Positions 1 through 9,143 of a stretch of DNA of 64,000 nt are shown one piece after another. This stretch comes from Luteipulveratus flavus. GTDB taxonomy: Bacteria; Actinomycetota; Actinomycetes; Actinomycetales; Dermatophilaceae. Each line of letters begins with the position of its first letter. Positions within the stretch are counted from its first letter, which is position 1. Location: assembly GCF_029080175.1 (NCBI RefSeq), contig NZ_JARFJC010000049.1; one strand, written 5' to 3'. The translations under genes were made by a program, and so were the position numbers. Below the pieces are notes generated by a model, which searched no databases, was not told the origin of the DNA, and saw only the letters and a list, made by a program, of their open reading frames with translations.

Positions 1-56
1 GTCAGCCTAGCGAGCGGTCGGTCGACGCCACCGTGTCGACCTCGGGACCCGCCGGG

Positions 57-929
57 TCAGGTCAGGCCGAGCAGGCGCGCGCCGTTGTGCCACAGCACGG
101 ACCGCATCCAGTCGGCCCCGAGGTCGAGCCGGTCGAGCGCCTCGATCTGATGGGCGTACGGGTAGGGGATGTTGGGGAAGTCGCTGCCCAGGACGACCTT
201 GTCCTGCAGGTCCCGCAGCCGTGCCGGGTAATCGGGCGGCATGGGCGCCATCGACTCGGTGAAGTCCGTGCCGACCATGGTCGTGTCGAGATGGACGTTC
301 GCGAACTCCGTTGCCAGATCTGCGAACTCGTCGTACTCGGGCAGTCCGGCGTGGGCGATGACGAGGGTCAGCCGCGGGAACCTCGTCAGCAGGCGACGGA
401 TCGGCGGCACTCCGGTGTGAGTACCCGGGTGCGGACCGGAGCCGCAGTGGATGACGACGGGAATCTGGTTCTGCTGCAACGTGTCCCAGGCGTCGTTCAG
501 CACCGGGTCCTCCGGCGCGAACTCGCCGACCTGCACGTGCACCTTGAACAACCGTGCCCCCGACTCCACTGCGGACCGGACGTACGCCGGCGCGTCCGGC
601 TCGGCGTACAGCGTGGCGCAGTGGACGGCGTCCGGGACCCGTGCGGCGAAGTCGGCGCACCACGCGTTGAGCCAAGCGGCCATGCCCGGCTTGTGGGGGT
701 AGGTGAGTGCCGGGACCGCCCGGACGCCCAGCGCGCGGAGGATCTCGAGCCGGCGCGTCTCGTCGTACCGGTAGGTGATCGGCCAGGCGCGGCCCGTCAC
801 CTGCTCGGCCCGGTCGAAGTAGGACCACACCTTCTCCAGCATCCGCTGGGGAAGGAAGTGGACGTGGACGTCGGCCAGCCCGGGGAGTCCGAGGCCGCGC
901 CAGTACTCGGGTACCTGTTCGTCGAGCAC
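57..929 (-). CDS. Amidohydrolase family protein (metal-dependent TIM barrel)
   Basis: This is a cytoplasmic TIM-barrel hydrolase of the amidohydrolase superfamily; the substrate cannot be told. The opening metal motif HVHF lies close to the N-terminus. A mid-protein VIHCGSG and later VIAHAG supply further metal-ligand histidines, and GSDFPN carries the late catalytic Asp. At about 290 aa the length is normal for amidohydrolase-2 (ACMSD-like) members. I chose the GTG at 929 because it follows the MarR stop by a few bases and has a GAGG about 5 nt upstream; a longer form from 986 would overlap the MarR gene. It is probably cotranscribed with that regulator. Confidence 0.8.
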   Translation of the reverse strand: MLDEQVPEYWRGLGLPGLADVHVHFLPQRMLEKVWSYFDRAEQVTGRAWPITYRYDETRRLEILRALGVRAVPALTYPHKPGMAAWLNAWCADFAARVPDAVHCATLYAEPDAPAYVRSAVESGARLFKVHVQVGEFAPEDPVLNDAWDTLQQNQIPVVIHCGSGPHPGTHTGVPPIRRLLTRFPRLTLVIAHAGLPEYDEFADLATEFANVHLDTTMVGTDFTESMAPMPPDYPARLRDLQDKVVLGSDFPNIPYPYAHQIEALDRLDLGADWMRSVLWHNGARLLGLT

Positions 930-936
930 GCCGGCC

Positions 937-1461
937 TCAGGTGGTGATGTCGTCGATGGACTCGAAAGCCTTGCGCAGCAGGGCATTCAGCCGAGTGAGC
1001 TCGGTGACCGACAGGCCGCGGAAGAGCACCTGCTCCGCCTCGCTCCAGTGGTGGACGGTGCGGTCCCACGCGGCGCGGCCCTCGTCCGTGGCCTCGACAA
1101 GGATGCTGCGACGGTCGTCGGGGTCCTCGCGGCGGGTGACCATGCCCTTGGTGACCAGCCGGTCGATGCGGCTGGTCATGCCGGCCCGGGTGACGCCCGC
1201 GCGCTCGGCGAGCTGGGCGGGGGTCGCCGGCTTGCCCTGGTCCACGCTGCCGAGGAGGACGTGCAGCGTCTTGAACTCCTCATGGCTCAGGACGTCGTCC
1301 TTGACCAGGTCGCGCAGCCGCTTGTCGGAGAGGCGGACCATCTTGTCCATGCGGACGAGTGCGCCCTCGACCTCGCGGTCGAAGCCGTCCTCGTCGGTGA
1401 ACAGCGGCGCCCAGCGGTCGACGTGCTCGTCGCCGAAGTCGCGCTGTCGGGATGCGCTCAT
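937..1461 (-). CDS. MarR family transcriptional regulator
   Basis: This is a winged-helix repressor of about 174 aa, as usual for MarR proteins. The recognition region reads AERAGVTRAGMTSRIDRL, followed by the typical wing motif REDPDDRRSILVEATDEG. C-terminal helices should form the dimer interface. The gene is divergent from an MFS exporter, and an inverted repeat (1523-1539) overlaps the exporter's likely -10 box. It most likely represses the exporter in response to a small aromatic or toxic ligand, as many MarR/MFS pairs do. The ligand is unknown. Confidence 0.9.
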   Translation of the reverse strand: MSASRQRDFGDEHVDRWAPLFTDEDGFDREVEGALVRMDKMVRLSDKRLRDLVKDDVLSHEEFKTLHVLLGSVDQGKPATPAQLAERAGVTRAGMTSRIDRLVTKGMVTRREDPDDRRSILVEATDEGRAAWDRTVHHWSEAEQVLFRGLSVTELTRLNALLRKAFESIDDITT

Positions 1462-1522
1462 CCCAGAAGTGTGGCATCCGGGCGGCCGGTTCAGAAAAGC
1501 GGTGATAGTTCGCTGGACGACA

Positions 1523-1539
1523 GTTAGAAGCGTACTAAC
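1523..1539. promoter_or_regulatory. Inverted repeat, candidate MarR operator
   Basis: GTTAG (1523-1527) and CTAAC (1535-1539) form a perfect 5-bp dyad with a 7-nt spacer in the short marR/MFS intergenic region. The right arm overlaps the probable -10 hexamer of the exporter, so a bound dimer would block RNA polymerase. Assignment to MarR rests on position only. Confidence 0.5.
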
Positions 1540-1541
1540 GT
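1536..1541 (+). promoter_or_regulatory. -10 box TAACGT, probable leaderless promoter of the MFS gene
   Basis: TAACGT ends 8 nt before the ATG at 1550 and no ribosome-binding site intervenes, so transcription likely begins at or near the start codon. Confidence 0.5.
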
Positions 1542-1549
1542 CGCTTCTC

Positions 1550-2800
1550 ATGACCGGACGACGTGCGCGGTACGTGTGGCGGCACCACGACTTCCGGTGG
1601 CTCGCCACCGGGCAGGGCCTGTCCTGGCTGGGCGACGCGTTCCTGCCGGTGGCGCTCGCGGTCGGCGTCCTCGGCCACGGTGGCCGGGCGGCCGACCTCG
1701 GCATCGTGCTCGCGACCGGTATGGCCGCCCGGCTGGTGTGCATGCTGGCCGGCGGGGTGTGGGCGGACCGCCTGCCGCCGCAGCGCATCATGGTCGCTGC
1801 GGACCTCGTCCGTCTGCTCGCCTCGGTCGGTCTGGCCGTGCAGTTCGCGCGCGGCTCCTGGTCGGTGTGGAGCGTCGCCGCCCTGATGGCGGTCGCGATG
1901 GCGGCCGGGGCGTTCTTCCTCCCCGCCTTCACCTCGCTCAAGCCGAACCTCGTGCCGGAGGCCGAGCGGCAGCGCGCCAACGGCACGCTCACGATGCTCC
2001 AGACCGGCGCGCAGCTCGCCGGGCCTGCAGCGGCCGGCGTCCTCGTCGGGCTGTGGGGAGCGCCCGTCGGTTTCGCGATCAACGCGGCGTCGTTCGTGGT
2101 CTCGGCCGTCTGTGTGACGCGGGTCCGCGTCGCGCCCGAGCGGGCAGCACGGGCCGGCTTCGTGCGCGAGCTGCGCGGCGGCCTGGACGCGATCACCTCC
2201 CGGCCCTGGCTGCGCGCCGGCATCCTCGGCGCGACGGCGTACCACCTCGCCAACGGCGTCGTTCTGGTCCTGGTGCCGGTGGTCGCCCTCCGTGAGCTCG
2301 GGGGAGCGCACGCCGTCGGGCTGGTGGAGTCCGCGGCCGGGCTGGGCGGCCTGCTGGGTGGCGCCGTCGGCGTCCGGATTCGGGTGCGGCGCCCGCTGGT
2401 CACCGCGTGGACGGTACTCGTCGTGCTGCCGGTCGGCCTGCTGACCTACGTGTGGCCGGGCGTCCTGTGGGCGGTGCTGGCCGGCACGGCGGCCGGGTTC
2501 TGCGGTCTCATGCTGATGGACGTGCTGTGGGAGACCGTCGTCCAGGCGCAGGTGTCCCGGCACGAGCTGGCGCGGGTGGCCTCGTGGGACGCCCTGGCGA
2601 GCTGGGTCATGATCCCGCTCGGTAACGCGCTCGCCGGCCCGCTGATCGTCCACCTCGGGACCCGCACCACCATGACGGCGTGCGCCGTCTGGATGGCGCT
2701 GGCTGCGCTCACGCCGCTGCTCACTCATGAGACGTGGCGGATGACGACGCGCCGTCCGGCGGACACCGAGGCACGGGCGACGACGAGGGCACCGGCCTGA
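1550..2800 (+). CDS. MFS transporter (probable drug/metabolite exporter)
   Basis: This is an integral membrane protein of 416 aa with about 11-12 hydrophobic segments, typical of the major facilitator superfamily. The N-terminal half begins RHHDFRWLATGQGLSWLGD, a common opening for actinobacterial exporters, and a cytoplasmic loop holds the basic stretch WADRLPPQR after TM2-3. The start at 1550 is supported by the -10 box 8 nt upstream. The C-terminal tail is short, polar and Thr/Arg rich. Divergence from a MarR regulator suggests inducible efflux. The substrate is unknown. Confidence 0.85.
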   Translation: MTGRRARYVWRHHDFRWLATGQGLSWLGDAFLPVALAVGVLGHGGRAADLGIVLATGMAARLVCMLAGGVWADRLPPQRIMVAADLVRLLASVGLAVQFARGSWSVWSVAALMAVAMAAGAFFLPAFTSLKPNLVPEAERQRANGTLTMLQTGAQLAGPAAAGVLVGLWGAPVGFAINAASFVVSAVCVTRVRVAPERAARAGFVRELRGGLDAITSRPWLRAGILGATAYHLANGVVLVLVPVVALRELGGAHAVGLVESAAGLGGLLGGAVGVRIRVRRPLVTAWTVLVVLPVGLLTYVWPGVLWAVLAGTAAGFCGLMLMDVLWETVVQAQVSRHELARVASWDALASWVMIPLGNALAGPLIVHLGTRTTMTACAVWMALAALTPLLTHETWRMTTRRPADTEARATTRAPA

Positions 2801-2904
2801 CTCGCGCCCCACCCGGTCCCGACATCGAGCCGCGGACGTCCCGGAGGCGCAGGTGGCACGCCGGTACAGTGACCGGATTCGCGATCTGGGAGGATGCGCC
2901 GCTC

Positions 2905-5900
2905 GTGTACGTCAAGAGCCTCACCCTGAAGGGCTTCAAGTCCTTCGCCTCGGCGACCTCTATGCGCCTCGAGCCCGGCATCACCTGCATCGTCGGCCCC
3001 AACGGGTCGGGCAAGTCCAACGTCGTCGACGCCCTCGCCTGGGTGATGGGCGAGCAGGGCGCCAAGAGCCTGCGCGGCGGCAAGATGGAGGACGTCATCT
3101 TCGCCGGTACCCCCGGCCGCGCGCCGCTGGGCCGGGCCGAGGTGACGATGACGATCGACAACACCGACGGTGCGTTGCCGATCGACTACACCGAGGTCAC
3201 GATCAGCCGGACGATGTTCCGCAACGGCGGCTCCGAGTACGCCATCAACGGCACCTCGTGCCGGCTGCTGGACATCCAGGAGCTGCTGTCCGACTCCGGT
3301 ATCGGCCGGGAGATGCACGTCATCGTGGGCCAGGGCCAGCTCGACGCCGTGCTGCGGGCGACGCCCGAGGAGCGCCGCGGGTTCATCGAGGAGGCCGCGG
3401 GCGTCCTGAAGCACCGCAAGCGCAAGGAGCGCGCGCTGCGCAAGCTGGACCAGATGGAGGGCAACCTCACCCGCGTCAACGACCTGACCAGCGAGATCCG
3501 CCGCCAGCTGGGTCCGCTCGGCCGGCAGGCGGAGACCGCTCGCAAGGCCGCGGTCATCCAGACCGACGTCCGTGACGCGCGGCTGCGGCTCCTCGCCGAC
3601 GACCTCGTCCAGCTGACGAGCACGCTCGAGCAGGAGATGGCCGACGAGACCGCCCTCATCGAGCAGCGCACCCAGGTCGAGCGGCGGCTCGCGTCCGTAC
3701 GCGCCGAGCTCGACCGGCTGGAGCGCGAGGCCGCCGAGGCCGCCCCGATGCTGAGCACGGTGCAGAACCACTGGTTCGCGCTGAGCTCGCTCAAGGAGCG
3801 GCTGGAGGCCACGGCGAGCCTTGCGGGTGAGCGCGTCCGGTTGTTGGCCGAGGACGACGAGGACGAGCAGACTCGCCCCGGCCGCGACCCGGAGCAGCTG
3901 CGCCGGCAGGCCGCCGACCTGCGCGCCCAGGAGAGCTCGACGCGGACGGAGATCGAGCAGGCGACGCTCGCGCTGCAGGAGGCGGTCGAGCGCCGCGGCG
4001 AGCTGGAGCGCGCGCACGAGGAGGAGCAGCAGCGGCTCGCCCGGCTGGCGCGCGCGGCCGCCGACCGGCGGGAGGGCCTGGCCAAGCTGCAGGGCCAGGT
4101 GGGCGCCCGCCGCAGCCGGCTGGAGGCCGGGGAGTCCGAGCTGGGCCGGCTGCAGGAGACCATCGGCGACGCCGCCCGCCGCGCCACCGCGGCCGAGCGC
4201 GACTTCGCGGCCCTGGAGGCGACCATCGCCCAGGACGAGGAGGGCGAGGAGGGCCTCGACGACGCGTACGAGTCGGTGCAGGAGCGGCTGGAGACGGCTC
4301 GTGCCGAGCACGAGGGCGTCCGTGAGACCGAGCGCTCCGCGACCCGAGACCGCGAGAGCGCGCAGGCCAAGGTCGACGCGCTCGCGCTGAGCCTGCGACG
4401 CCAGGACGGCGCCGCGACGCTGCTGGGGGCCGATGAACCGCTGACCGGGCTGCGCGGCTCGCTGTCCACGCTGGTCCAGGTCACCGACGGCCACGAGGCC
4501 GCGCTCGCCGCGGCTCTCGGCTGGGCCGCGGACGCGGTCGTCACGGACGGCGTCGACGTCGCGGCACAGGCCCTGCGCGTACTGCGCGAGCAGGATGCCG
4601 GCCGCGCCGTGCTGCTGACCGGCAGCACCGCGCGCAGCAGTGACCCGGCCGGGTGGCCGCGACTGCCGGAGGGCGTCGTCTGGGCGCGGGAGGTCGTGAC
4701 CTGCGACGACCGGCTCCGTCCGGCGATCGAGCAGCTGCTGGAGCGCGTGGCCCTGGTGCCGGACGTCGAGGCGGCCAGGCGGCTGCTGGACGACGAGCCG
4801 GCCGTGACCGCGGTGACCGCCGAGGGCGACGTCTTCGCGCCCGGCTTCGTCCGCGGCGGCTCCGCGGCAGCACCGAGCCTGATCGAGCTGCAGGCGGCGA
4901 TGGACGACGCCCGGGACCAGGTGGCGGACGCCACCCGGCGCGGCGAGCAGGCGCGCTTCAAGGCGGCCGAGCTCGCCGAGACGGTCCGCGCGCTCGCCGA
5001 GGAGGCGGACGCCGCGCTGGAACGGCTGCACGAGTCCGACGCCCGGATGTCCGCGGTGGCCGAGCAGCTCGGCCAGCTCGGTCAGGTGATGCGCTCCGCG
5101 GGCGCCGAGCGCGAGCGGCACGAGCGTGCCGTCGCGCAGGCCCAGGAGGCGCTGGAGTCCAACCGTCGCGAGCTGGAGGAGCTTCAGGCCCGGCTGACCG
5201 CGGCGGAGGAGGAGCCGGCGGAGGCCGAGCCGAGCACCGACGACCGCGACCGGTTGGCCGTCGAGGCGGCCCAGGCGCGGACGGCGGAGACCGAGCTGCG
5301 CCTCACTCTGCGGACCCGCGAGGAGCGGGCCCGCGCCTTGGCCGGACGCGCCGACGGACTGGAGGCCGCCGTGCGGTCCGAGCTGGACGCCCGGGAGAAG
5401 GCGCGGGCGCGGCGCGAGCGACGCCAGCAGCAGGCGGCCGTGGCCGCGGCGGTCGGCCGGGGCGCTGCGTACACCGTGGCGGTTGTCGGCGGGCTGCTGG
5501 AGGTGGCCGCCGACCGGCGCACGACCGTCGAGCGGGAAAGAGCCGAGCGCGACCGGGTCCTGGCCGACGTGCGGACTCGCGTGAGCACCCTGGGTGACGA
5601 GCTGCGCGACCTCACCGACACCGTCCACAAGGACGAGGTCGCCCGTGCTCAGCAGCGGCTGCGCATCGAGGCGCTGCAGACCAAGTCCGTCGAGGAGCAC
5701 GGCATCGACCCCCAGGTGCTGGTCGAGGAGTTCGGCCCGCACCAGCTCATCCCGTACGTCGCCGGCCCGGACGACGACCCCGACGACCTGCCGGAGCCGT
5801 CGGCGTTCGTGCGCGAGGTGCAGGAGAAGCGGCTGCGCAGCGCCGAGCGGAAGCTGGGCCAGCTGGGCCGGGTCAACCCGCTGGCGCTGGAGGAGTTCGC

Positions 5901-6561
5901 GGCGCTGGAGGAACGGCACAAGTTCCTGACCGAGCAGCTGGAGGACCTGCGCAGCTCCAAGCAGGACCTGCTCTCGATCGTCGCCGAGGTGGACGAGCGG
6001 GTGCAGCGCGTCTTCGCCGAAGCGTTCGCCGACACGGCGGCGCAGTTCGAGGGTGTCTTCGACCGACTCTTCCCGGGCGGCGAGGGACGCCTCGTACTCA
6101 CCGATCCGGGCGACATGCTCACCACCGGCATCGAGGTCGAGGCGCGGCCACCGGGCAAGAAGATCAAGCGGCTGTCGCTGCTGTCCGGCGGAGAGCGGTC
6201 GCTGGTGGCGGTCGCGCTGCTCGTCGCGATCTTCAAGGCGCGGCCGAGCCCGTTCTACATCATGGACGAGGTCGAGGCGGCGCTGGACGACGCGAACCTC
6301 GGCCGGCTGATCACCCTGTTCGAGGAGCTGCGCGACTCCAGCCAGCTGATCGTGATCACGCACCAGAAGCGGACCATGGAGGTCGCCGACGCGCTGTACG
6401 GCGTCTCGATGCGCGGCGACGGCATCACCACCGTCGTCTCGCAGCGGTTGCGCGACATCAGGGACGACGGCACGCCGACGATGTCGGCGGGCACCCCCGT
6501 CACGGCGGACATGGACCAGGAGCCCGAGGGCGCGCCCGCGGAGGCCGCCGCCGTCGGTTGA
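2905..6561 (+). CDS. smc: Chromosome segregation protein SMC
   Basis: This is the structural maintenance of chromosomes ATPase that, with ScpA and ScpB, organises and segregates the nucleoid. The N-terminal head carries Walker A GPNGSGKS at residues 31-38. Two long Glu/Arg/Ala-rich coiled coils flank a hinge at about 510-650. The C-terminal head has the ABC signature LSGGERS near 1093 and Walker B FYIMDEVEAALDD near 1117. The length of 1218 aa is normal. The GTG at 2905 is chosen because YVKSLTLKGFKSF is the canonical SMC opening and GGGAGGA lies about 10 nt upstream. ftsY follows, a common actinobacterial arrangement. Confidence 0.97.
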   Translation: MYVKSLTLKGFKSFASATSMRLEPGITCIVGPNGSGKSNVVDALAWVMGEQGAKSLRGGKMEDVIFAGTPGRAPLGRAEVTMTIDNTDGALPIDYTEVTISRTMFRNGGSEYAINGTSCRLLDIQELLSDSGIGREMHVIVGQGQLDAVLRATPEERRGFIEEAAGVLKHRKRKERALRKLDQMEGNLTRVNDLTSEIRRQLGPLGRQAETARKAAVIQTDVRDARLRLLADDLVQLTSTLEQEMADETALIEQRTQVERRLASVRAELDRLEREAAEAAPMLSTVQNHWFALSSLKERLEATASLAGERVRLLAEDDEDEQTRPGRDPEQLRRQAADLRAQESSTRTEIEQATLALQEAVERRGELERAHEEEQQRLARLARAAADRREGLAKLQGQVGARRSRLEAGESELGRLQETIGDAARRATAAERDFAALEATIAQDEEGEEGLDDAYESVQERLETARAEHEGVRETERSATRDRESAQAKVDALALSLRRQDGAATLLGADEPLTGLRGSLSTLVQVTDGHEAALAAALGWAADAVVTDGVDVAAQALRVLREQDAGRAVLLTGSTARSSDPAGWPRLPEGVVWAREVVTCDDRLRPAIEQLLERVALVPDVEAARRLLDDEPAVTAVTAEGDVFAPGFVRGGSAAAPSLIELQAAMDDARDQVADATRRGEQARFKAAELAETVRALAEEADAALERLHESDARMSAVAEQLGQLGQVMRSAGAERERHERAVAQAQEALESNRRELEELQARLTAAEEEPAEAEPSTDDRDRLAVEAAQARTAETELRLTLRTREERARALAGRADGLEAAVRSELDAREKARARRERRQQQAAVAAAVGRGAAYTVAVVGGLLEVAADRRTTVERERAERDRVLADVRTRVSTLGDELRDLTDTVHKDEVARAQQRLRIEALQTKSVEEHGIDPQVLVEEFGPHQLIPYVAGPDDDPDDLPEPSAFVREVQEKRLRSAERKLGQLGRVNPLALEEFAALEERHKFLTEQLEDLRSSKQDLLSIVAEVDERVQRVFAEAFADTAAQFEGVFDRLFPGGEGRLVLTDPGDMLTTGIEVEARPPGKKIKRLSLLSGGERSLVAVALLVAIFKARPSPFYIMDEVEAALDDANLGRLITLFEELRDSSQLIVITHQKRTMEVADALYGVSMRGDGITTVVSQRLRDIRDDGTPTMSAGTPVTADMDQEPEGAPAEAAAVG

Positions 6562-6563
6562 TG

Positions 6564-6589
6564 ACCGGCAGACGCGGCCGGCTGCCGGT
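6564..6589 (+). terminator. Hairpin after smc
   Basis: ACCGGCAG (6564-6571) and CTGCCGGT (6582-6589) form a perfect 8-bp stem with a 10-nt GC-rich loop directly after the smc stop. There is no T-tract, so it may be a weak or processing-type terminator. Confidence 0.4.
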
Positions 6590-6660
6590 GATCGGTGCGT
6601 CCTGTCCGGCGACGGGCGTGCCGGTTTGGGCTTCCGGGCGCGAGTGAGCACACTTGGCGC

Positions 6661-6909
6661 ATGGTGTGGCTGATTCTGTCGATGGTCCTGTGTGTCGTTC
6701 TCGGTGGAGCCGTCGTCGGCGTCGTCGCCGTGCCTGCCCGACGGGACGGGAAGCAGGTGCTCACCCCGCGCGGCGAGCAGGTCGTCGCGGGGGTCGCCCG
6801 GCGCACGGACAAGGTCGTCGAGGGGGCCAAGGACGCCACCGGCACCGTCGTCGGGTCCGCCAGGAGCAAGGTCTCCGCGTCGCCGCAGCGCACCGAGACG
6901 GGCGAGTAA
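6661..6909 (+). CDS. Small single-pass membrane protein between smc and ftsY
   Basis: This 82-aa protein of unknown function has an N-terminal transmembrane helix (residues 2-24) and a soluble tail. The tail contains LTPRGEQVVAGVARRTDKV and ends in a Ser/Thr-rich stretch. The ATG at 6661 is preferred because the upstream in-frame extension is basic and unlike a signal region. A CACACT hexamer ends 6 nt upstream and could be a leaderless -10. The third-position GC preference matches the neighbours, so I judge it real. Its place between the condensin and SRP-receptor genes is suggestive only. Confidence 0.6.
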   Translation: MVWLILSMVLCVVLGGAVVGVVAVPARRDGKQVLTPRGEQVVAGVARRTDKVVEGAKDATGTVVGSARSKVSASPQRTETGE

Positions 6910-6978
6910 CCCCCGGCTTCGCCGCAGCGTCGACGTCCGTCGTCGGCGCACGGGTGCTGTGCACCCTGACCCTTTGCC

Positions 6979-8250
6979 ATGATGGGCCGCGTGGATGAGC
7001 TCTGGGTGATCCTGACCGTCATCACGCTTGCAGCGATTGCGGGCCTGATCCTGGTTGTCGGCCTGCTGCGTGGCAGGGGCGGCCGGACCAAGGAGCTGCC
7101 GACCCGACCGTCGGCGCCGACGCAGCCGGAGCGCACTCCGCCCAAGGCCAACACCTACAAGCCTGGCCCGGGCGCCCGGATCGACACCAGCGGCGGGGTC
7201 GGCACGATCGACCGCCCCGGGTCGGCAACACCGACGGCACCGCCTGCTCAGCCACCGGCCGAGCCGCCGTCGACGCAGGCCGAGCCCGAGCTCGTCGAGC
7301 CGCCGGTCCCGACCGTCGAACGCCCGGAGTCCGCTCGCGGGCGGATGGTGCGCCTGCGCGAGCGCCTGTCCCGCTCCAACACCGCGCTGGGCAAGGCGCT
7401 GCTCGCGGTGCTCGCCGGCGGGAAGCTGGACGACGAGGCCTGGGAGGACGTCGAGGACACCCTGCTGCAGGCCGACCTCGGCGTCGAGGCGACCACGGAG
7501 GTCGTGGACGCGCTCAAGAAGCGGGTCCAGGTCGACGGCGTCGCGGACGAGGAGCAGGTCCGCGGCTGGCTGCACGAGGAGCTGCTGGCCCAGGTCGACC
7601 CGACCATGGACCGCCGGATCGCGGCGACGCGGGTCGCCGGGCGGCCCGCCGTCGTCCTGGTCGTCGGCGTCAACGGCACCGGCAAGACCACGACGGTCGG
7701 CAAGCTCGCCCGCGTGCTGGTGGCCGAGGACAAGGACGTCGTGCTCGGCGCCGCCGACACCTTCCGGGCGGCGGCCGCCGACCAGCTGCAGACCTGGGGC
7801 GAGCGGGTCGGGGTGCCGACGGTCCGCTCCGAGCGCGAGGGGGCCGACCCGGCCGCGGTCGCGTTCGACGCGGTCAAGGGCGGCGCCGAGACCGAGGCCG
7901 ACGTGGTCCTGGTCGACACCGCCGGACGGCTGCACAACAAGGCGAACCTGATGGACGAGCTGGGCAAGATCAAGCGCGTCATCGAGAAGCAGAGCCCGAT
8001 CGACGAGGTCCTGCTGGTGCTGGACGCCACCACCGGTCAGAACGGCCTGCGGCAGGCGGAGGTCTTCGCGCAGGTCGTCGAGATCACCGGCATCGTCCTC
8101 ACCAAGCTCGACGGCACGGCCAAGGGCGGCATCGTCGTCGCGGTGCAGCGCCAGCTCGGCGTGCCGGTCAAGCTGGTCGGTCTCGGCGAGGGTCCGGACG
8201 ACCTCGCGCCGTTCGACCCCGCCGCGTTCGTCGACGCCGTCCTGGACTGA
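6979..8250 (+). CDS. ftsY: Signal recognition particle receptor FtsY
   Basis: This SRP GTPase docks Ffh-ribosome complexes at the Sec translocon. It has an N-terminal hydrophobic segment (about residues 8-28), as in many actinobacterial FtsY proteins. A Pro/Thr/Glu-rich acidic linker follows to about 115, then the N domain and the G domain. G1 is GVNGTGKTT (230-238), G2 contains DTFRAAA, G3 is DTAGR and G4 is TKLDG. The length is 423 aa. Starts at 6979, 6982 or 6991 (GTG) are all possible; none has a strong ribosome-binding site. The partner gene ffh lies about 6 kb downstream. Confidence 0.95.
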   Translation: MMGRVDELWVILTVITLAAIAGLILVVGLLRGRGGRTKELPTRPSAPTQPERTPPKANTYKPGPGARIDTSGGVGTIDRPGSATPTAPPAQPPAEPPSTQAEPELVEPPVPTVERPESARGRMVRLRERLSRSNTALGKALLAVLAGGKLDDEAWEDVEDTLLQADLGVEATTEVVDALKKRVQVDGVADEEQVRGWLHEELLAQVDPTMDRRIAATRVAGRPAVVLVVGVNGTGKTTTVGKLARVLVAEDKDVVLGAADTFRAAAADQLQTWGERVGVPTVRSEREGADPAAVAFDAVKGGAETEADVVLVDTAGRLHNKANLMDELGKIKRVIEKQSPIDEVLLVLDATTGQNGLRQAEVFAQVVEITGIVLTKLDGTAKGGIVVAVQRQLGVPVKLVGLGEGPDDLAPFDPAAFVDAVLD

Positions 8251-8346
8251 GGTCGCGAGTGACCGACCGCCCGCGCGGCGCCACGCCTCGTGATGAGATC
8301 GTGGCCTTCCTGGACCCCGGGGCAGGCGCGTGTCACTGTATGGCTC

Positions 8347-9141
8347 ATGTCCGGGAGGCATGCCGCGTCGGGGAGCGGCAGACGGTGGTTGGTCCCAGCG
8401 CTGCTCACGATCGCGGTGCTGCTGCTCGCTGTCGGCGCAGCGGCGGGACTCGGCCTGTGGGACGGCGACGACTCCAGCGGTCAAGGCGCTCCGACGACGG
8501 TGAGCCCGCCCGCGCGCACGTCTGCCGGCGGCCCGAGCTCGAGCGCCGGGGCGAGCCCCACCGCAGGGACGAGCTCCACGACCACCCCGAGCCCGGGGGC
8601 CGCGACCTCGTCCACCTCCGGTCCCGCGCCCGTATCGGCGATCGACGCGTGCCGCGGCGAGGTTGGTGCAGGCACCGCGCTCGCTCGGGCGGCCGCGTCC
8701 TCAGCGGCGCACTACGGCACCCACACCCAGGCGCAGCTCGCGGTCGACGCCGGGCGCATCAGTGAGGCGACCGCCAAGCAGCGGTGGGCCGACTCCAAGA
8801 AGCTCGGGCCGAGCGACGTGAGTGCGTTCGCCGCGGCGGACCGGACGTACACCTCGCGGTCGGGCGCGTGCGGGCGCGTGCCGACCGGCACGGCCGGGGC
8901 GGACGGCTGTCGGTCCCGTGCCTCCGCGCTGGCCGACCTGGCCCGGACGGCACGGCCGATCAACAGCGGGTGGTCCCACCACCTGGACATGATGAAGTCC
9001 AAGCCGCACGACGAGGCGGGCCGCGACTTCAGCAGCTACATGACGACGTGGCGCGGCATGGTCGAGGCCGCCCAGCCCGAGCTGGCGGCGTACTCCCGGG
9101 CGAGCGCCGCGCTGGCGAAGGCGCCCACCTGCTCGTCCTGA
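8347..9141 (+). CDS. Membrane-anchored extracytoplasmic protein of unknown function
   Basis: This is a 264-aa protein that I do not recognise. A basic N-terminus (SGRHAASGSGRRW) precedes one hydrophobic helix at about residues 14-36. A low-complexity Ser/Thr/Pro/Gly linker to about 105 looks like a cell-wall-spanning spacer. A folded C-terminal domain with four Cys residues (DACRGE, GACG, DGCRS and the final TCSS) suggests two disulphides. There is no lipobox. It ends 2 nt from the convergent oxygenase gene. The ATG at 8347 is chosen because the preceding in-frame residues spoil the signal-anchor shape. Confidence 0.6.
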   Translation: MSGRHAASGSGRRWLVPALLTIAVLLLAVGAAAGLGLWDGDDSSGQGAPTTVSPPARTSAGGPSSSAGASPTAGTSSTTTPSPGAATSSTSGPAPVSAIDACRGEVGAGTALARAAASSAAHYGTHTQAQLAVDAGRISEATAKQRWADSKKLGPSDVSAFAAADRTYTSRSGACGRVPTGTAGADGCRSRASALADLARTARPINSGWSHHLDMMKSKPHDEAGRDFSSYMTTWRGMVEAAQPELAAYSRASAALAKAPTCSS

Positions 9142-9143
9142 GC

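Noticed and set aside
2725..8484. A 1919-codon antisense open frame across smc and ftsY
   Set aside because: It is the opposite strand of two clear genes; its Arg/Gly/Leu-rich repeats reflect GC-rich third positions, and no domain is recognisable.
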